This document shows, piece by piece, positions 14,901-24,833 of a DNA stretch of 48,529 nt. The number at the start of each line of letters is the position of its first letter. The stretch's first letter is position 1. The notes under the pieces are model-generated. The model was not told the DNA's origin. It saw only the letters and a list, made by a program, of their open reading frames with translations, and made no database searches. Source of the stretch: a virus. The translations under genes and the position numbers were made by a program. Location of the stretch: the IMG/VR virus record IMGVR_UViG_3300021963_000197, positions 1 through 48,529 of that record. One strand, 5' to 3'.

Positions 14901-17443
14901 ATGACCTTGCCTACGGCGGCAACACAAAAACCGTTGATGCTGCTGCTGCATATCTTGAAGGCAGTGTTATTATAGGACAAGTAGAAGAAACTCTAGCAGC
15001 TTATACATATTGGAAAACTATAGTCGGCAACATTGTAAGAAATATTTCAATTACACCGACTCCTGGAAATAATACCAGCCAAGACACTAGTATTCCAAAA
15101 GGTTCTCCGGTCCCAGTTAGCGGTCCTGCTACTTATGCACAGGAGCTATTACAAATTGTCATAGATGTAGTTGATCATGGCACAGGATATCTTCCGGATC
15201 CAGCTACTATGCCTGACTACACATTAGGCGATGGTGCATTAGCTGTTATCAGAACAGATATACTAAGCAATGTATCAGATATACAAGATAGTGTTATCGA
15301 TTATTTGAACAATTCTTATGGCGGAACTGTCGACATAAAAGTTTTCCCCCAAATTATCAGTATTGCAGCAAATACTACAGCAAGATTTCATAATGTTTCA
15401 ACTGTTAGTACTGGTGGCACCGCACTAGAATACGTAGGCGCAGGAGTAACTTACAACGCATTGCCATTTTTTGGTGGAGAACCAGTGCCTGCCAACGAAC
15501 GTGTAGAGATTAATAACGGTAAATGTTTTACAGTTACAAATGATCAGGTGGGTAATTTCCGTGTTGGTTCGATATTTAATGTAAACGCATTAACTGGTGA
15601 AGTTACTATCGATGCTGAAAATATCGCTCTAAACGGCATTGCTAGCATTGGTCCCTTTAAAAGAAACGGTATACCTGTTGGTGTAATACTGAGAGAAATT
15701 AGCGATAGTCCTTTATTAATTAACAGTCAAGGAACGCAAGCCCACGATACTGTTCCAACGCAGTATGCAGTTAGCACCTATGTAGAAACAAATTATCTTA
15801 ATAAAGTTACGCTTAATGCTGAGACTGTGGCCAGTAACTCTATTACATTTAATGGAAGTATTGCAGTCAATGGCGGTACAATAAGCACAACTTATAGTAA
15901 TTTTACTTTAGTCAATTCTGGCGCAACAACTGTTAATTTTGCCGGTGAAGCAACAACTATTAATATCGGTGACGCTACTGGTACAGTATATATCAATGGT
16001 GATTTACAAATTAAAGGTGGAGATTTAACCACCAATCAAACAACATTTAATCTTTTAGATACTACTGCTACTACTATAAATTTTGGTGGCGATGCTACGA
16101 CTATCAGTATTGGTAAAGACAGTGGCACGACCACAGTTAATAACAATTTTAAAGTTAATATAAATTCAACTTTAGGTGATGATACTACTGCACAAAACAC
16201 GTTGAATGGCAAACTTACAAGTAACCTTCCAGATAATACTGGATCAGCTGTTGAATTTAAAGAAAGTACAAATAGTTACTTGAAGTTTGATACTTCAAAC
16301 AGTCTCGAGCTTACTACTTTTGGACCAACACCATTAGTTGCATTTAAAAATTCTACAGATGCTAGCAGTACTACAACTGCATCTACAACATTTGACGGTG
16401 GTGTTGGTATTGCTAAAAAATTATATGTTGGTACAAATTTAACAGTCAATGGAAGTGTTGCTTTAGGTGACGACAGAACAGCAGATATTCATACGATAGA
16501 TGGTACACTTTCAGTTAATATTCCTGACAATACAGCTATAGCATTTCAAGTAAAAGAAAATACACAAACTTATATTACGGCAGTTACTACCAACGGCAGT
16601 GAGAGTGTAACAATTGAGTCAACTCCGCTACTACTAGTTAATAACTCTACCGATAACACGTTAGGCACAAATAACAGTGGAGCACTACAAGTTGCCGGTG
16701 GCGTAGGTATTACTAAAAACTTAACTGTTGGAAATGATTTAAGAGTAACTGGTAATACAGTAATGACTGGTGATTTAGAAGTTCGTGGCGGCGACGTAAC
16801 TACTAACCAAACAACATTCAATTTATTAAACACTACTGCTACTACAGTTAATGCTTTTGGTGATGCTACTACAATTACCATAGGTGCAAGTGGTGCTAAT
16901 ACATTCACACTAAATCATGGAACGCTAGTTGGAAGTCAAACGACACAAAATGTATTCAATACAGTGGCAACTACTGTTAATGCATTTGGCGCAAGTACTA
17001 CTACTTCTATCGGCTCTGCAATCAGCGGTACTACTACAATCAACTATGATGCCAATATTAAACATGACTTAACAGTTGATGGTGATCTGCAGGTTAAAGG
17101 CGGCGATTTAACCACTAATCAAACAACATTTAATTTATTAAACACTACTGCTACTACATTAAACATAGGCGGTGATGCTACCACCGTCAATCTTGGCAAG
17201 AGTACAGGAACGGTAAATATTGGTGCGTTAACATTAGTCACTGATTTAGAAGTGCAGTATGGTGGTACAGGTGCAGGCACATTTACAACAAATGGTGTAA
17301 TTTACGGAAACAGTACAAGTGCTCTACAAGTCACTGCCGCTAGTAATCCAGGAAGCAATGCAACTACAAGTTATGGAATTTTAACCACAGACGGAACGAA
17401 TGTTCCTGTCTGGACAGATGTGATAGATGGCGGTACTTATTAA
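11933..17443 (+). CDS. giant tail fibre with beta-helix-like module and C-x-RD repeats
   Basis: 1836 residues from ATG 11933 (MKFIRRQNLNTQN); an upstream in-frame ATG at 11903 would overlap the previous gene. Domains: attachment region 1-60; a pectate-lyase-like right-handed helix (about 60-400) with VTLDGNDDNDG..., SGEYYEDNPIRVPPKVSIIG and later strands; a GxGY beta module (430-490); four repeats starting C-[RSQ]-RD at residues 540, 679, 824 and 977; a connector (YVGAGVTYNALPFFGG) near 1175-1195; and a long C-terminal shaft of TTxNxGGDATT-type repeats. The helix and connector modules reappear in the next fibre. No catalytic polysaccharide-lyase residues could be assigned. The role is adhesion or surface depolymerisation. 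The start lacks a ribosome site and is probably coupled. Confidence 0.75.
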   Translation: MKFIRRQNLNTQNALDKKVLIKPNGDIEFNPTSSVTVNGEFITVGTQVAGPEVTNVMYVTLDGNDDNDGKGEGPKQAKRTIKSACEAAQEGTTIFVRSGEYYEDNPIRVPPKVSIIGDNLRRTILKPLNGTTKWNIAFVERTDGVVTVTTDVEHDLNVKDRVRIISSEAGIDDECANVETIPDSMSFTYIDYGDNIAYAAATGTVERGTDFLLVNSQNYIAQLVFKAIPAPAYCVNIDNDAVVDTSPYIQNCSNINGPWMNNGEEWFPFITEQRNTAGRMVTGPRPLLDDEIDPLYLDVYGINQRGAGGGMLIDGDRYSSVSPIKSMVADAFTQVAQGAIGFHITNFGYMQLVSCFNVFCHIAYYTTKGGYLSISNSVCDFGNYGFVADGYYKIPYDSGIVLSDYYSYVASVTINSPGSHYTIAPIVTFDPPTILGGSQAQGTAIIDTSTGLLVAISVDDPGAGYDFQPNITLTGGGVDPLLVQGSATANLYKNETITVSNLSNKPQVGSIIFLENDPTSYYVTDTENTNQVFTYNEIKCRRDVELILDAVLTDMTFGSNYASTAAGLSYLRSYSAKVTSLQKSQTIAGLNEARDLAIALTVNLTAQTAITNNFAIVTDIIDNGLISVPSISIPNAITREDGYSQAKDILIANKLFIQDEITAWIAYNYNVLDYDSITCSRDVGLIVDALCYDLMFGSNFRTITAARSYYRAGAAVVTQQQKAATLAAFRYLKTIVAAKITDNATAKASVENNMDIIINVLENGLDEIGGLIRPDPTGYSVNYKLARNLIEDNRDFIKAEVSAYLNINWTAIWTALGATGQEKCQRDIGYILDALYYDLTYGGNLETTIAGNAYYSFAVLQIDPSEKAATLDAYGYMKTIIGEIAQNNDIIQLQGTVLQVTGLPGSLAAANDAKDLIQNVIDIIDTGTYTEVEPSITWVSAALQEENTALQYARSSIQDSVIKYINANNFIYDVNTCRRDIDYIIDAMAYDLAYGGNTKTVDAAAAYLEGSVIIGQVEETLAAYTYWKTIVGNIVRNISITPTPGNNTSQDTSIPKGSPVPVSGPATYAQELLQIVIDVVDHGTGYLPDPATMPDYTLGDGALAVIRTDILSNVSDIQDSVIDYLNNSYGGTVDIKVFPQIISIAANTTARFHNVSTVSTGGTALEYVGAGVTYNALPFFGGEPVPANERVEINNGKCFTVTNDQVGNFRVGSIFNVNALTGEVTIDAENIALNGIASIGPFKRNGIPVGVILREISDSPLLINSQGTQAHDTVPTQYAVSTYVETNYLNKVTLNAETVASNSITFNGSIAVNGGTISTTYSNFTLVNSGATTVNFAGEATTINIGDATGTVYINGDLQIKGGDLTTNQTTFNLLDTTATTINFGGDATTISIGKDSGTTTVNNNFKVNINSTLGDDTTAQNTLNGKLTSNLPDNTGSAVEFKESTNSYLKFDTSNSLELTTFGPTPLVAFKNSTDASSTTTASTTFDGGVGIAKKLYVGTNLTVNGSVALGDDRTADIHTIDGTLSVNIPDNTAIAFQVKENTQTYITAVTTNGSESVTIESTPLLLVNNSTDNTLGTNNSGALQVAGGVGITKNLTVGNDLRVTGNTVMTGDLEVRGGDVTTNQTTFNLLNTTATTVNAFGDATTITIGASGANTFTLNHGTLVGSQTTQNVFNTVATTVNAFGASTTTSIGSAISGTTTINYDANIKHDLTVDGDLQVKGGDLTTNQTTFNLLNTTATTLNIGGDATTVNLGKSTGTVNIGALTLVTDLEVQYGGTGAGTFTTNGVIYGNSTSALQVTAASNPGSNATTSYGILTTDGTNVPVWTDVIDGGTY
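13550..15330 (+). repeat. four tandem C-x-RD protein repeats
   Basis: Four units of about 139-153 residues inside the fibre at 11933, each opening with C-x-RD-[VI] followed by I-[LVI]-DA-x2-[YT]D and an FG/YGGN turn, then an Ala-rich helix and 'Y.KTI' segment. Units start at 13550, 13967, 14402 and 14861. The DNA has diverged, so this is an old duplication. Each unit looks helical, in contrast to the beta-rich rest of the protein. Confidence 0.85.
15998..17170 (+). repeat. three dispersed shaft repeats (GGD-TTNQTTFNLL)
   Basis: Near-identical DNA segments of about 80 bp begin at 15998, 16769 and 17091. Each encodes GDL(Q/E)-x-(K/R)GGD-(L/V)-TTNQTTFNLL followed by TTATT. They are similar enough to recombine, which could shorten or lengthen the fibre shaft. 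Confidence 0.8.
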
Positions 17444-17487
17444 CGGGTGACGAAAGTGTTAGCCCGGGGCGACGAAAGTCTTGACCC
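17444..17487 (+). promoter_or_regulatory. two tandem GAAA-loop hairpins between giant fibre genes
   Basis: Directly after the stop codon are two similar units, GGGTGACGAAAGTGTTAGCCC (21 nt: 17445-17465) and one at 17466-17487 with the same GACGAAAGT core. Each pairs GGG with CCC and contains GAC-GAAA-GT(C/G). No T tract follows, and AGGA of the next gene is at 17497-17500. Likely an RNA element (stability, processing or translation control); function unknown. Confidence 0.55.
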
Positions 17488-17507
17488 AACCTAGATAGGA
17501 AGAAGAG

Positions 17508-20500
17508 ATGGCGACAAAAATTAAGCATAAACGTTCCAGCGTACCTGGAAATAATCCAACCTCTGGACAGATTGACCAAGCAGAATTTGCGTTTAACACA
17601 GCAGACGGATCAATTTTTATCAAGAATGATGCAAACGACATCATTGAAATAACAGCAAATTTATACAAGAAAAATACCAGTATTGCACTAACTGATACAG
17701 GAGTTGATGGAACCATCACTATGAAAGCTGATGGTGTGCAAACTATTCAATCTACTTCTACATTAACCAGCATTGGACAAGATGTTAGTATTGAAGATGC
17801 AAAAGAATTACGACTAAAAGAACTAGCATCTAACGGATCAAATTATGCAGCTTTTAAAGCTCCTGATAATTTAGCCAGCAGTTATACATTTACCTTGCCT
17901 ACTACTAACGGCAATTTAGGTCAGTTAATGGCCACTGATGGAAATGGACAATTATTTTTTACTGATTCAGATACATTTGGTGGTAACAGAGTTTATGTTT
18001 CGGCCAGTAAGGGCAATGACCTTAATGACGGTATTACTGCCCCAGTTTTGACCATTAAACGTGCTCTACAAATTGCCAGCGGATTAGTTTATACTTCGGG
18101 CAGTCTCGTTAACGGACAAAAAGTTAATGTTGTTGTAGCAGCCGGAGACTATACAGAACAAAACCCTTTGATTATTCCAGATAACGTGACAGTAAAAGGA
18201 GATAGTCTTCGCTCGGTTGTAATACGTCCTGCTAATGCCAATCAAGACATGCTGCGTGTACGTAACGGGTGTTACTTTGGCGAATTTACATTTAGAGATG
18301 GTCTAAGTGGCGGTGTTCCTAGTTATACTTTCAACTATGCAGTTGCGTTTGATGACCCATTAGATGTAACTGCTTCTAGAACTGGCTATACATATTTGCC
18401 TTCTACTAAACCAAAAATTACACAATCACCATACGTACAGAACTGTTCTATAATCAGTTTCTTAGGAGGAAACGGTGTACTAGTGGACGGCAGTAAGGTC
18501 GTAACACCTAACACTCCTACCAATCAAATTGAAGCTGAAAATCCAGTATTACTTGCACCGCCCGAGCAAGGTAAGAGTATGGTGGCTAACGCATTCACCA
18601 TGTTGTCATTTGGTGGTACAGGATGGCGATTGATCAACGATGCTTATGCACAGATTGTATCATGCTTCCAAATTTTCATGTTAAATGGTGTTTATACACA
18701 AAGTGGAGGCTACTGTTCTATCACCAACTCCGCTACTAACTTTGGTTTATACGCACTTAGAGCCAGCGGTTATAGCAGTAGTGCATTTGAATTTGACAGA
18801 GGCTATATAGGTACAACTGGAACTATTGGTAGTACTCAAACAATTACTGCATTCGGGTGGACTAGAGTTGACGGACCAGTTAACGAATTTGTAGTTAGAG
18901 TTCGTGACGAATTAACCAATGCTGATTTAACCAGCACTTACAAAACATCACTGCCAGGATACTTATCTACAAGTTTTAATGCTGCCACAGATGTAAACAC
19001 CGTAACTAACGTATTCACTATTACCAGTCACGGATTTCTAAACGGAGATGCTGTTGTATATGATTCAAATGGTGGTACTGATATATCTCCTTTGTTTAGC
19101 GGAGAGCAATTTTACATTGGTTTCTTAACTGGCAATACATTTAAACTTTTTTATGATGATAGTCTTACAAGAGAAGTTGATATTATCAGTGTTGGTAGTG
19201 GAACTCAATACTTCAACAAACAAGATTATGAGATGTATGTTGAAGAAGTTATCGAAACACATAATCAATTTCAAACTCTTACACTAGATGCTGGTAGTCC
19301 GTCTGGATATACTTTTAACATAGGTGATGTGATTCTAGGCACAACTGGCGGCAATCCTAACAACGCCTACGTCTATAGTTATGACAGCATGACTAAAGAG
19401 TTAGTAGTGTGCGTCAACAAGGTAACTATTGGTCTTACTGAAACTAGAAATAATTTTACAACAGCCAGTCAAATAACCAGTGTAGACGGCGTAGCCGCTA
19501 GTTATTTTATGACATCTGGAGTTGCATCAAAATCAGATTTATACGGTGCAACATTTAAAATTAAGCCTTCAATCATAGGAGGTGCTTATACTAATCTTGT
19601 CACCCTTCCTGGAAAACAAATTTGGTTCCACAGACCAAGTATTACTAACTCATCTGGACACACTTGGGAATATGCAGGTAGCGGCACTGACTATAATGCC
19701 TTACCACAAAACGGCGGCAAAGGCGATCCGTTCTATGAACAAGTAGGACAAAATTTAGGAAAAGTTTATACATCTGGAACTAACGAACTCGGTGACTTTA
19801 AAGTTGGTAACTTTATTACTGCCTTTAACAGAACAGGTAACGTTACATTTACTAATAAAATCACAGTTGATACACTAGACGTTTTGAGACTAGGTGTAGG
19901 TGGAGTAACAGTTGAAACTATCAGTACTGACGTTGAACTAGGCGGCAACGAAACCGGAGGACCAAAAGATACAAGAATTAGTACTCAGCTGGCAATTTAC
20001 AGTTATAATCAAATTCATCTTGGCAACGTTATTGACAAAAACGTCAGTACTAATGCAGTGCCCGGCTCGCTGGTACAGTTAAATTCTAATGGTCAAATTA
20101 ACAGCGATCTTATACCAACATCAAGAAGTTTTAGCAGTTTTAGTTCTGCTGGTCTAAACAGTAGATTAAGTATTACAGATAATATACCAGCAGGCGATGT
20201 GCTAGGCGGAGATATTGCCGTAGAAGCATTTTACCAACAAGAACTTGTATTAGATAATCCAATAACAGCAGCAGTAGGAACGCCTGTTATTCAGACTACA
20301 GGTAACACTGCTACAACATCTATCACTTCAACTAGTAACTCATTTACTGTTACTCATACTGGAACGTTAGTAAACGGTACTTATGTATTGATAGAAGGTG
20401 TAACACCCTCTGCTTATAACGGCGTATGGTTAATTAATAGAGCTAGCTCAGGTACATTTACTGTTTTTACTAATATCAATCCTGGAACTGCTACAGTACA

Positions 20501-23500
20501 AGGTACAATTTATTATGGTGGTGCAAGCGGTAGACTAAAAGGGGCTTATACGGCTGCTACTAATGTTATTGTTGGCAGTGTGTTTAGCAATTTTAATACA
20601 GCTTTTGTTTCTGGAGCTAGCAATTTAATTATTGGCACCGATAGGACTCCTAGTGATACCAACACTGCTGTAACAATCAGCAGTGCTGCCGCAGCTACAA
20701 CTGCAAGTTTAAATTATTTTTTAAATATTGCAACTTACTCACAATATTTTGTATTAGAAAATTCAGCGACACCAACATTTACCAATGGTAGTATCAGCAA
20801 GGCTTTTAGGTATAGCAATGTTGGTTACATTACAACCGGTGCTGCACATAATTTTTCTACTGGTAATGAAACAAAAATTGATGCAGGCACTGATGCTTTT
20901 GACGGCTCTGGTTATGTCACCGTTATTAGCTCAACAGAATTCAGCTACTCTAATACTGGAACTAGCACCACTGCCAGTGCTACTACAACAGCAACAGCTA
21001 CTCTAGTAGGTGTCACAGGTACTAGTACAACAGGCAGTGTGGCAGCAGCTAGTTTAACTGGAACAATTACCTTGGGTGATTATGTATTTGGTGCCACATT
21101 ACCTTACGGAGCCAAAGTAACGGCAGTTGATATGGCTGTTGATCCAAGAACATTTACTATATCATGGCCTTCAACAGCCACCGTTACCGGTACTAGTACT
21201 GCAACTCTGACATTTATTACTCCGGCTGTTGAGACAGGAACAGTTCGTTCAGTATTAACAGCCAGTGATAACCAAGCTCAAGCAGAATTTGTTGAGTTAA
21301 GATCAGGAGTATTAACCAGTGTTAATAATTTATCTGGACTAACTGGAGGGAGTAGTTATGTAGCAGGTACATATTCTCGTGTACCGTTAATTAATCAAAC
21401 AGTGGCGACTACTAGTATCAGCAGTACTGCTACGGTGGCAACCATCACTCACGGTACAACAGTTATTGGTACTTTTGTCACAGGATCTACAGTGGTAATT
21501 GCAGGTACTACGGCCTCAAGCGGAAGCGCAGATCAATATAACGGCACATGGACAGTAACCAGCGGATCAAGTGGTTCATTTACTATAACTGGTACATTTA
21601 CCAACGGTGCAACAGCCAGCGTTCAAGGCACAATAGCCAGTGGTGTAGGAGAATGTGCCCTAGCAGATATAACTGTATCTGGTGCTGGTGCTGTTACTAA
21701 TGTTGACTTAGTTTTTGGCGGTGCAAATTATGCGGTCGGCAGTACATTAACTACAAGTAATACATATCTTGGTGGCGCTGGCAGCGGGTTTAAAATAACT
21801 ACTAGCGCAATAGAAAAAAGAGCCTATGTAAAATTAACTGGCGGCCAACAATTTATTGCAACAGCAGGGGCACCAGACTTTGTAGAAGAAAATGCCAGCG
21901 GAGTTTTAACTGCTACAGCAACAGCTACAGTGGTTGCAACATTTGATGCTCAATCAACAGGCGTTGGTGGCGGTGTTGACACTGTACTCAATAGAATTAC
22001 CACATTAGCCGCTCATGGATTTACTACAGGTGATCCGGTTATATACGATCCGGGAGTTGACCCTGCCATAGGAGGATTAACCAGTGGAGAAGTCTATTAC
22101 GTTAAAGTTATTACTGGTACAACAATAGAACTGTACCCAAGTTATGGTATAAGCACTATCATAGTTTTAACTACAAGTACAGGTGCAGGCCATACGTTGA
22201 CAAGAAAAACAGTTGACATTGTTAATAACACAATAACTTTCCCTGCACACGGTTTTAATACTGGAGATGCATTCCGTATAAACGGTGCTGATTTACCTTT
22301 CTTTAGTGGTGTTCAAGTAACTTCTGGTGCTCACTATTTTGTTGGATCAATTACAACAAACAGTTTTAGTGTACACGAATTAAGAAGCGATGCACTAGAC
22401 AGTGTCAGTGGAGTAACTATTAATCCAGTTAATATTACTGCCATAGGATCTGGCACAATCACTATTACTAAAAACAATATTAAAATTACAGCAGTAGTTA
22501 ATACTAGTAGCAATCTAAGCGATAATTGGAATAGTTTAACTACCAGTACTATTGATGCCAGCAGTATTATCAGCGGAATAATTTCGACTACTAGACTAGC
22601 AACTGGAACTGCCAATAGCAGTACGTTTTTGAGAGGCGATAGCGTATGGAGTACTGTGGTACAAAGTGCAACACTAGCAGGCGGATCAGCACTGACATTA
22701 AGTGGTACTGGTGTAGGACCGTATACCGGCGCTTTAACTTTTGATGTCACTAAAGCAGATAAAACTGGAGGTAGCGGAGGATATTCAACTACTGGTGTAG
22801 CCAGTTTTAACACAACTCAATTCTCAGTTGGTACAGGCGATACATTATCAGCTGGCCAGGTGTTAATTAAATCGGGTGTTATTGATGCAGGTACACTTGA
22901 CACTTATGATTCAAGTTATTTCTTAAATCCCAGCAACTTGACCAGTGCTGTGCCAGTGAACAAAGGCGGAACTAATTTAACTTCATATGCCACAGGCGAT
23001 ACAATCTATGCCAGCGGTACAACGACATTAAACACTTTGAATATTGGTGTAGCAGACAGTGTTATGACCAGCACAGGCTCAGCACCACAGTGGAGCCAAG
23101 GATTGGCACTGGCTAAGAATTTAAGTACCAGCGCAGCAGACATTACTACAGCTAGCACCAGTGCAGCCACTGTGTTTAATACTAATTCTACAGCAATAAA
23201 ATTAGGCGGTGCTGCCAACAACGTCTACGTTGGATCGAGCACAGCAAGCCAATCACTAAGCTCAAATGTAAAAAGTTATACAACTGCCGGGTCCGCTAGT
23301 ACAACTGTAACGGTGAATGTTGGATTAACAGCATCAATTAGCACAGTGGAACGAGCTACAAATACAGCTACAATAACTACTGGTAGCAATCATGGATTGA
23401 CAACAAATGATGTAGTCACGGTTGTGTGTACCAGTGACAGTTCATTCAGTGCTGTTGCAGTGTCAGTAACTGTTACAGGATTAACTACTTTTACCTATAC

Positions 23501-24824
23501 AAATAATGGCGGAGACACTGGTAGTACTGGCGGCACAGGTAGTGTGTATATTGGTGCTACTGGAATTGCTCTAGGTACAACAGCAGCCAACAATGATACA
23601 TTCTTAATATTTGCCAGCACTACAGGTGTAAGAGCAGGTATGTTAGTACAAGGTAGTGCTAACATACAAGCAGGAACTACAGTCATTGGAGTTAACAGTA
23701 CAAGAGTATATCTAAGTGCTGCCGTAACAGGTACTATTGCCAGTACTACAGCCATTATCTTTACTGATACTAATACTAGTCTTGGTATTATCACTGGCGA
23801 TCAAATTACCATCGCCAGCTCAACTGTGACTAATTTAGATGGAACATGGCCAGTTACTTCAGCAGGTCCAACCTCAACAACATTTAATATTAAAACAACT
23901 ATTGCAGTCACAGCTACAAATGACACCAGAGTCGGCACTATAGTAAGAATAAACAATCTACTGTTAAAAAATAGAACAGTAACTCTAGGCAGTAGTGAAG
24001 CTGGGACAAGTCCTGTAGCAGCCACACTCAAAGGTGAAAATGCTGTGGGCACTGATGTTGCAGGTGCAGCCTTGACTGTTCGCCCCGGACTATCAACTGG
24101 TAGTGCTACAGGTGCAGTGATTAACTTCCAAACAGGTACTACTGGATCAACTGGAGATACGACTCAGTCAGCTATTACTAGAATGAGTTTAACACAAAGT
24201 ACAGCCGATACCACACTTGATTTGACCACAGCAATGACCACAGCCAATGTGTTTAACACTGGGGCAACCACTGTCAACGCATTTGGCGCAGCCACAAATA
24301 TCAGCATGGGCACAGGTGCAGGTACATTTACCATTGGTAATGCACTGACTGTGCTTAACAGTACTAAGTCTATTCAAATTCCAGTAGGTACTACCTTAGA
24401 AAGACCTACACCAGTAACTGGACAAATACGTTTCAATTCAACATTAAGTACATTTGAAGGTTATGGTGCCAGTGGTTGGGGAAGCCTAGGCGGTGTTAAA
24501 TCAGTTGACGGTTTTACTTATATTATTCCAGAAACAAGTCCGGGTGCAAGTAATGGTGAATTAGAATTCTATGTTGAAGATGCTGCTGGTACTGGAACCG
24601 TTAAAGCCGCTGGCCTAAACAGAATAAAATTAGCAGTACTGCCAACTACAGCTTCTACCACAAGTACTAGCGGTGCTCTAACAGTGGCAGGTGGCGTTGG
24701 TGTTTCTGGCAATGTCTATGTTGGCTCAGGTAGTAGAGTTGGATTTGTAAATGCCAGTGATGTTAGTGCAGTGTATCAATATTATAACTCGGCTACTAAC
24801 AGTTTAGATACAATTTTTGGATAA
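17508..24824 (+). CDS. giant tail fibre, paralogue of the preceding one
   Basis: 2438 residues. The N-terminus MATKIKHKRSSVPGNNPTSG is the kind found at the head of phage tail fibres. Around 160-470 lies a right-handed beta-helix-like module (YVSASKGNDLNDG, VVVAAGDYTEQNPLIIPDNV, KSMVANAFT) matching that of the 11933 fibre. A connector (YAGSGTDYNALPQNGG) is near 720. From 800 onward it is a long chain of beta modules, at least five with a 'T..(A/S)HGF..GD' signature, ending in shaft repeats (TTVNAFGAATN) and a tip with GQIRFNST and GASGWGSLGG. AGGA ribosome site. Probably a long trimeric fibre for host binding; no catalytic residues identified. The DNA carries many low-complexity ACT/ACA/GGT runs. 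Confidence 0.75.
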   Translation: MATKIKHKRSSVPGNNPTSGQIDQAEFAFNTADGSIFIKNDANDIIEITANLYKKNTSIALTDTGVDGTITMKADGVQTIQSTSTLTSIGQDVSIEDAKELRLKELASNGSNYAAFKAPDNLASSYTFTLPTTNGNLGQLMATDGNGQLFFTDSDTFGGNRVYVSASKGNDLNDGITAPVLTIKRALQIASGLVYTSGSLVNGQKVNVVVAAGDYTEQNPLIIPDNVTVKGDSLRSVVIRPANANQDMLRVRNGCYFGEFTFRDGLSGGVPSYTFNYAVAFDDPLDVTASRTGYTYLPSTKPKITQSPYVQNCSIISFLGGNGVLVDGSKVVTPNTPTNQIEAENPVLLAPPEQGKSMVANAFTMLSFGGTGWRLINDAYAQIVSCFQIFMLNGVYTQSGGYCSITNSATNFGLYALRASGYSSSAFEFDRGYIGTTGTIGSTQTITAFGWTRVDGPVNEFVVRVRDELTNADLTSTYKTSLPGYLSTSFNAATDVNTVTNVFTITSHGFLNGDAVVYDSNGGTDISPLFSGEQFYIGFLTGNTFKLFYDDSLTREVDIISVGSGTQYFNKQDYEMYVEEVIETHNQFQTLTLDAGSPSGYTFNIGDVILGTTGGNPNNAYVYSYDSMTKELVVCVNKVTIGLTETRNNFTTASQITSVDGVAASYFMTSGVASKSDLYGATFKIKPSIIGGAYTNLVTLPGKQIWFHRPSITNSSGHTWEYAGSGTDYNALPQNGGKGDPFYEQVGQNLGKVYTSGTNELGDFKVGNFITAFNRTGNVTFTNKITVDTLDVLRLGVGGVTVETISTDVELGGNETGGPKDTRISTQLAIYSYNQIHLGNVIDKNVSTNAVPGSLVQLNSNGQINSDLIPTSRSFSSFSSAGLNSRLSITDNIPAGDVLGGDIAVEAFYQQELVLDNPITAAVGTPVIQTTGNTATTSITSTSNSFTVTHTGTLVNGTYVLIEGVTPSAYNGVWLINRASSGTFTVFTNINPGTATVQGTIYYGGASGRLKGAYTAATNVIVGSVFSNFNTAFVSGASNLIIGTDRTPSDTNTAVTISSAAAATTASLNYFLNIATYSQYFVLENSATPTFTNGSISKAFRYSNVGYITTGAAHNFSTGNETKIDAGTDAFDGSGYVTVISSTEFSYSNTGTSTTASATTTATATLVGVTGTSTTGSVAAASLTGTITLGDYVFGATLPYGAKVTAVDMAVDPRTFTISWPSTATVTGTSTATLTFITPAVETGTVRSVLTASDNQAQAEFVELRSGVLTSVNNLSGLTGGSSYVAGTYSRVPLINQTVATTSISSTATVATITHGTTVIGTFVTGSTVVIAGTTASSGSADQYNGTWTVTSGSSGSFTITGTFTNGATASVQGTIASGVGECALADITVSGAGAVTNVDLVFGGANYAVGSTLTTSNTYLGGAGSGFKITTSAIEKRAYVKLTGGQQFIATAGAPDFVEENASGVLTATATATVVATFDAQSTGVGGGVDTVLNRITTLAAHGFTTGDPVIYDPGVDPAIGGLTSGEVYYVKVITGTTIELYPSYGISTIIVLTTSTGAGHTLTRKTVDIVNNTITFPAHGFNTGDAFRINGADLPFFSGVQVTSGAHYFVGSITTNSFSVHELRSDALDSVSGVTINPVNITAIGSGTITITKNNIKITAVVNTSSNLSDNWNSLTTSTIDASSIISGIISTTRLATGTANSSTFLRGDSVWSTVVQSATLAGGSALTLSGTGVGPYTGALTFDVTKADKTGGSGGYSTTGVASFNTTQFSVGTGDTLSAGQVLIKSGVIDAGTLDTYDSSYFLNPSNLTSAVPVNKGGTNLTSYATGDTIYASGTTTLNTLNIGVADSVMTSTGSAPQWSQGLALAKNLSTSAADITTASTSAATVFNTNSTAIKLGGAANNVYVGSSTASQSLSSNVKSYTTAGSASTTVTVNVGLTASISTVERATNTATITTGSNHGLTTNDVVTVVCTSDSSFSAVAVSVTVTGLTTFTYTNNGGDTGSTGGTGSVYIGATGIALGTTAANNDTFLIFASTTGVRAGMLVQGSANIQAGTTVIGVNSTRVYLSAAVTGTIASTTAIIFTDTNTSLGIITGDQITIASSTVTNLDGTWPVTSAGPTSTTFNIKTTIAVTATNDTRVGTIVRINNLLLKNRTVTLGSSEAGTSPVAATLKGENAVGTDVAGAALTVRPGLSTGSATGAVINFQTGTTGSTGDTTQSAITRMSLTQSTADTTLDLTTAMTTANVFNTGATTVNAFGAATNISMGTGAGTFTIGNALTVLNSTKSIQIPVGTTLERPTPVTGQIRFNSTLSTFEGYGASGWGSLGGVKSVDGFTYIIPETSPGASNGELEFYVEDAAGTGTVKAAGLNRIKLAVLPTTASTTSTSGALTVAGGVGVSGNVYVGSGSRVGFVNASDVSAVYQYYNSATNSLDTIFG

Positions 24825-24833
24825 GGATTATAA

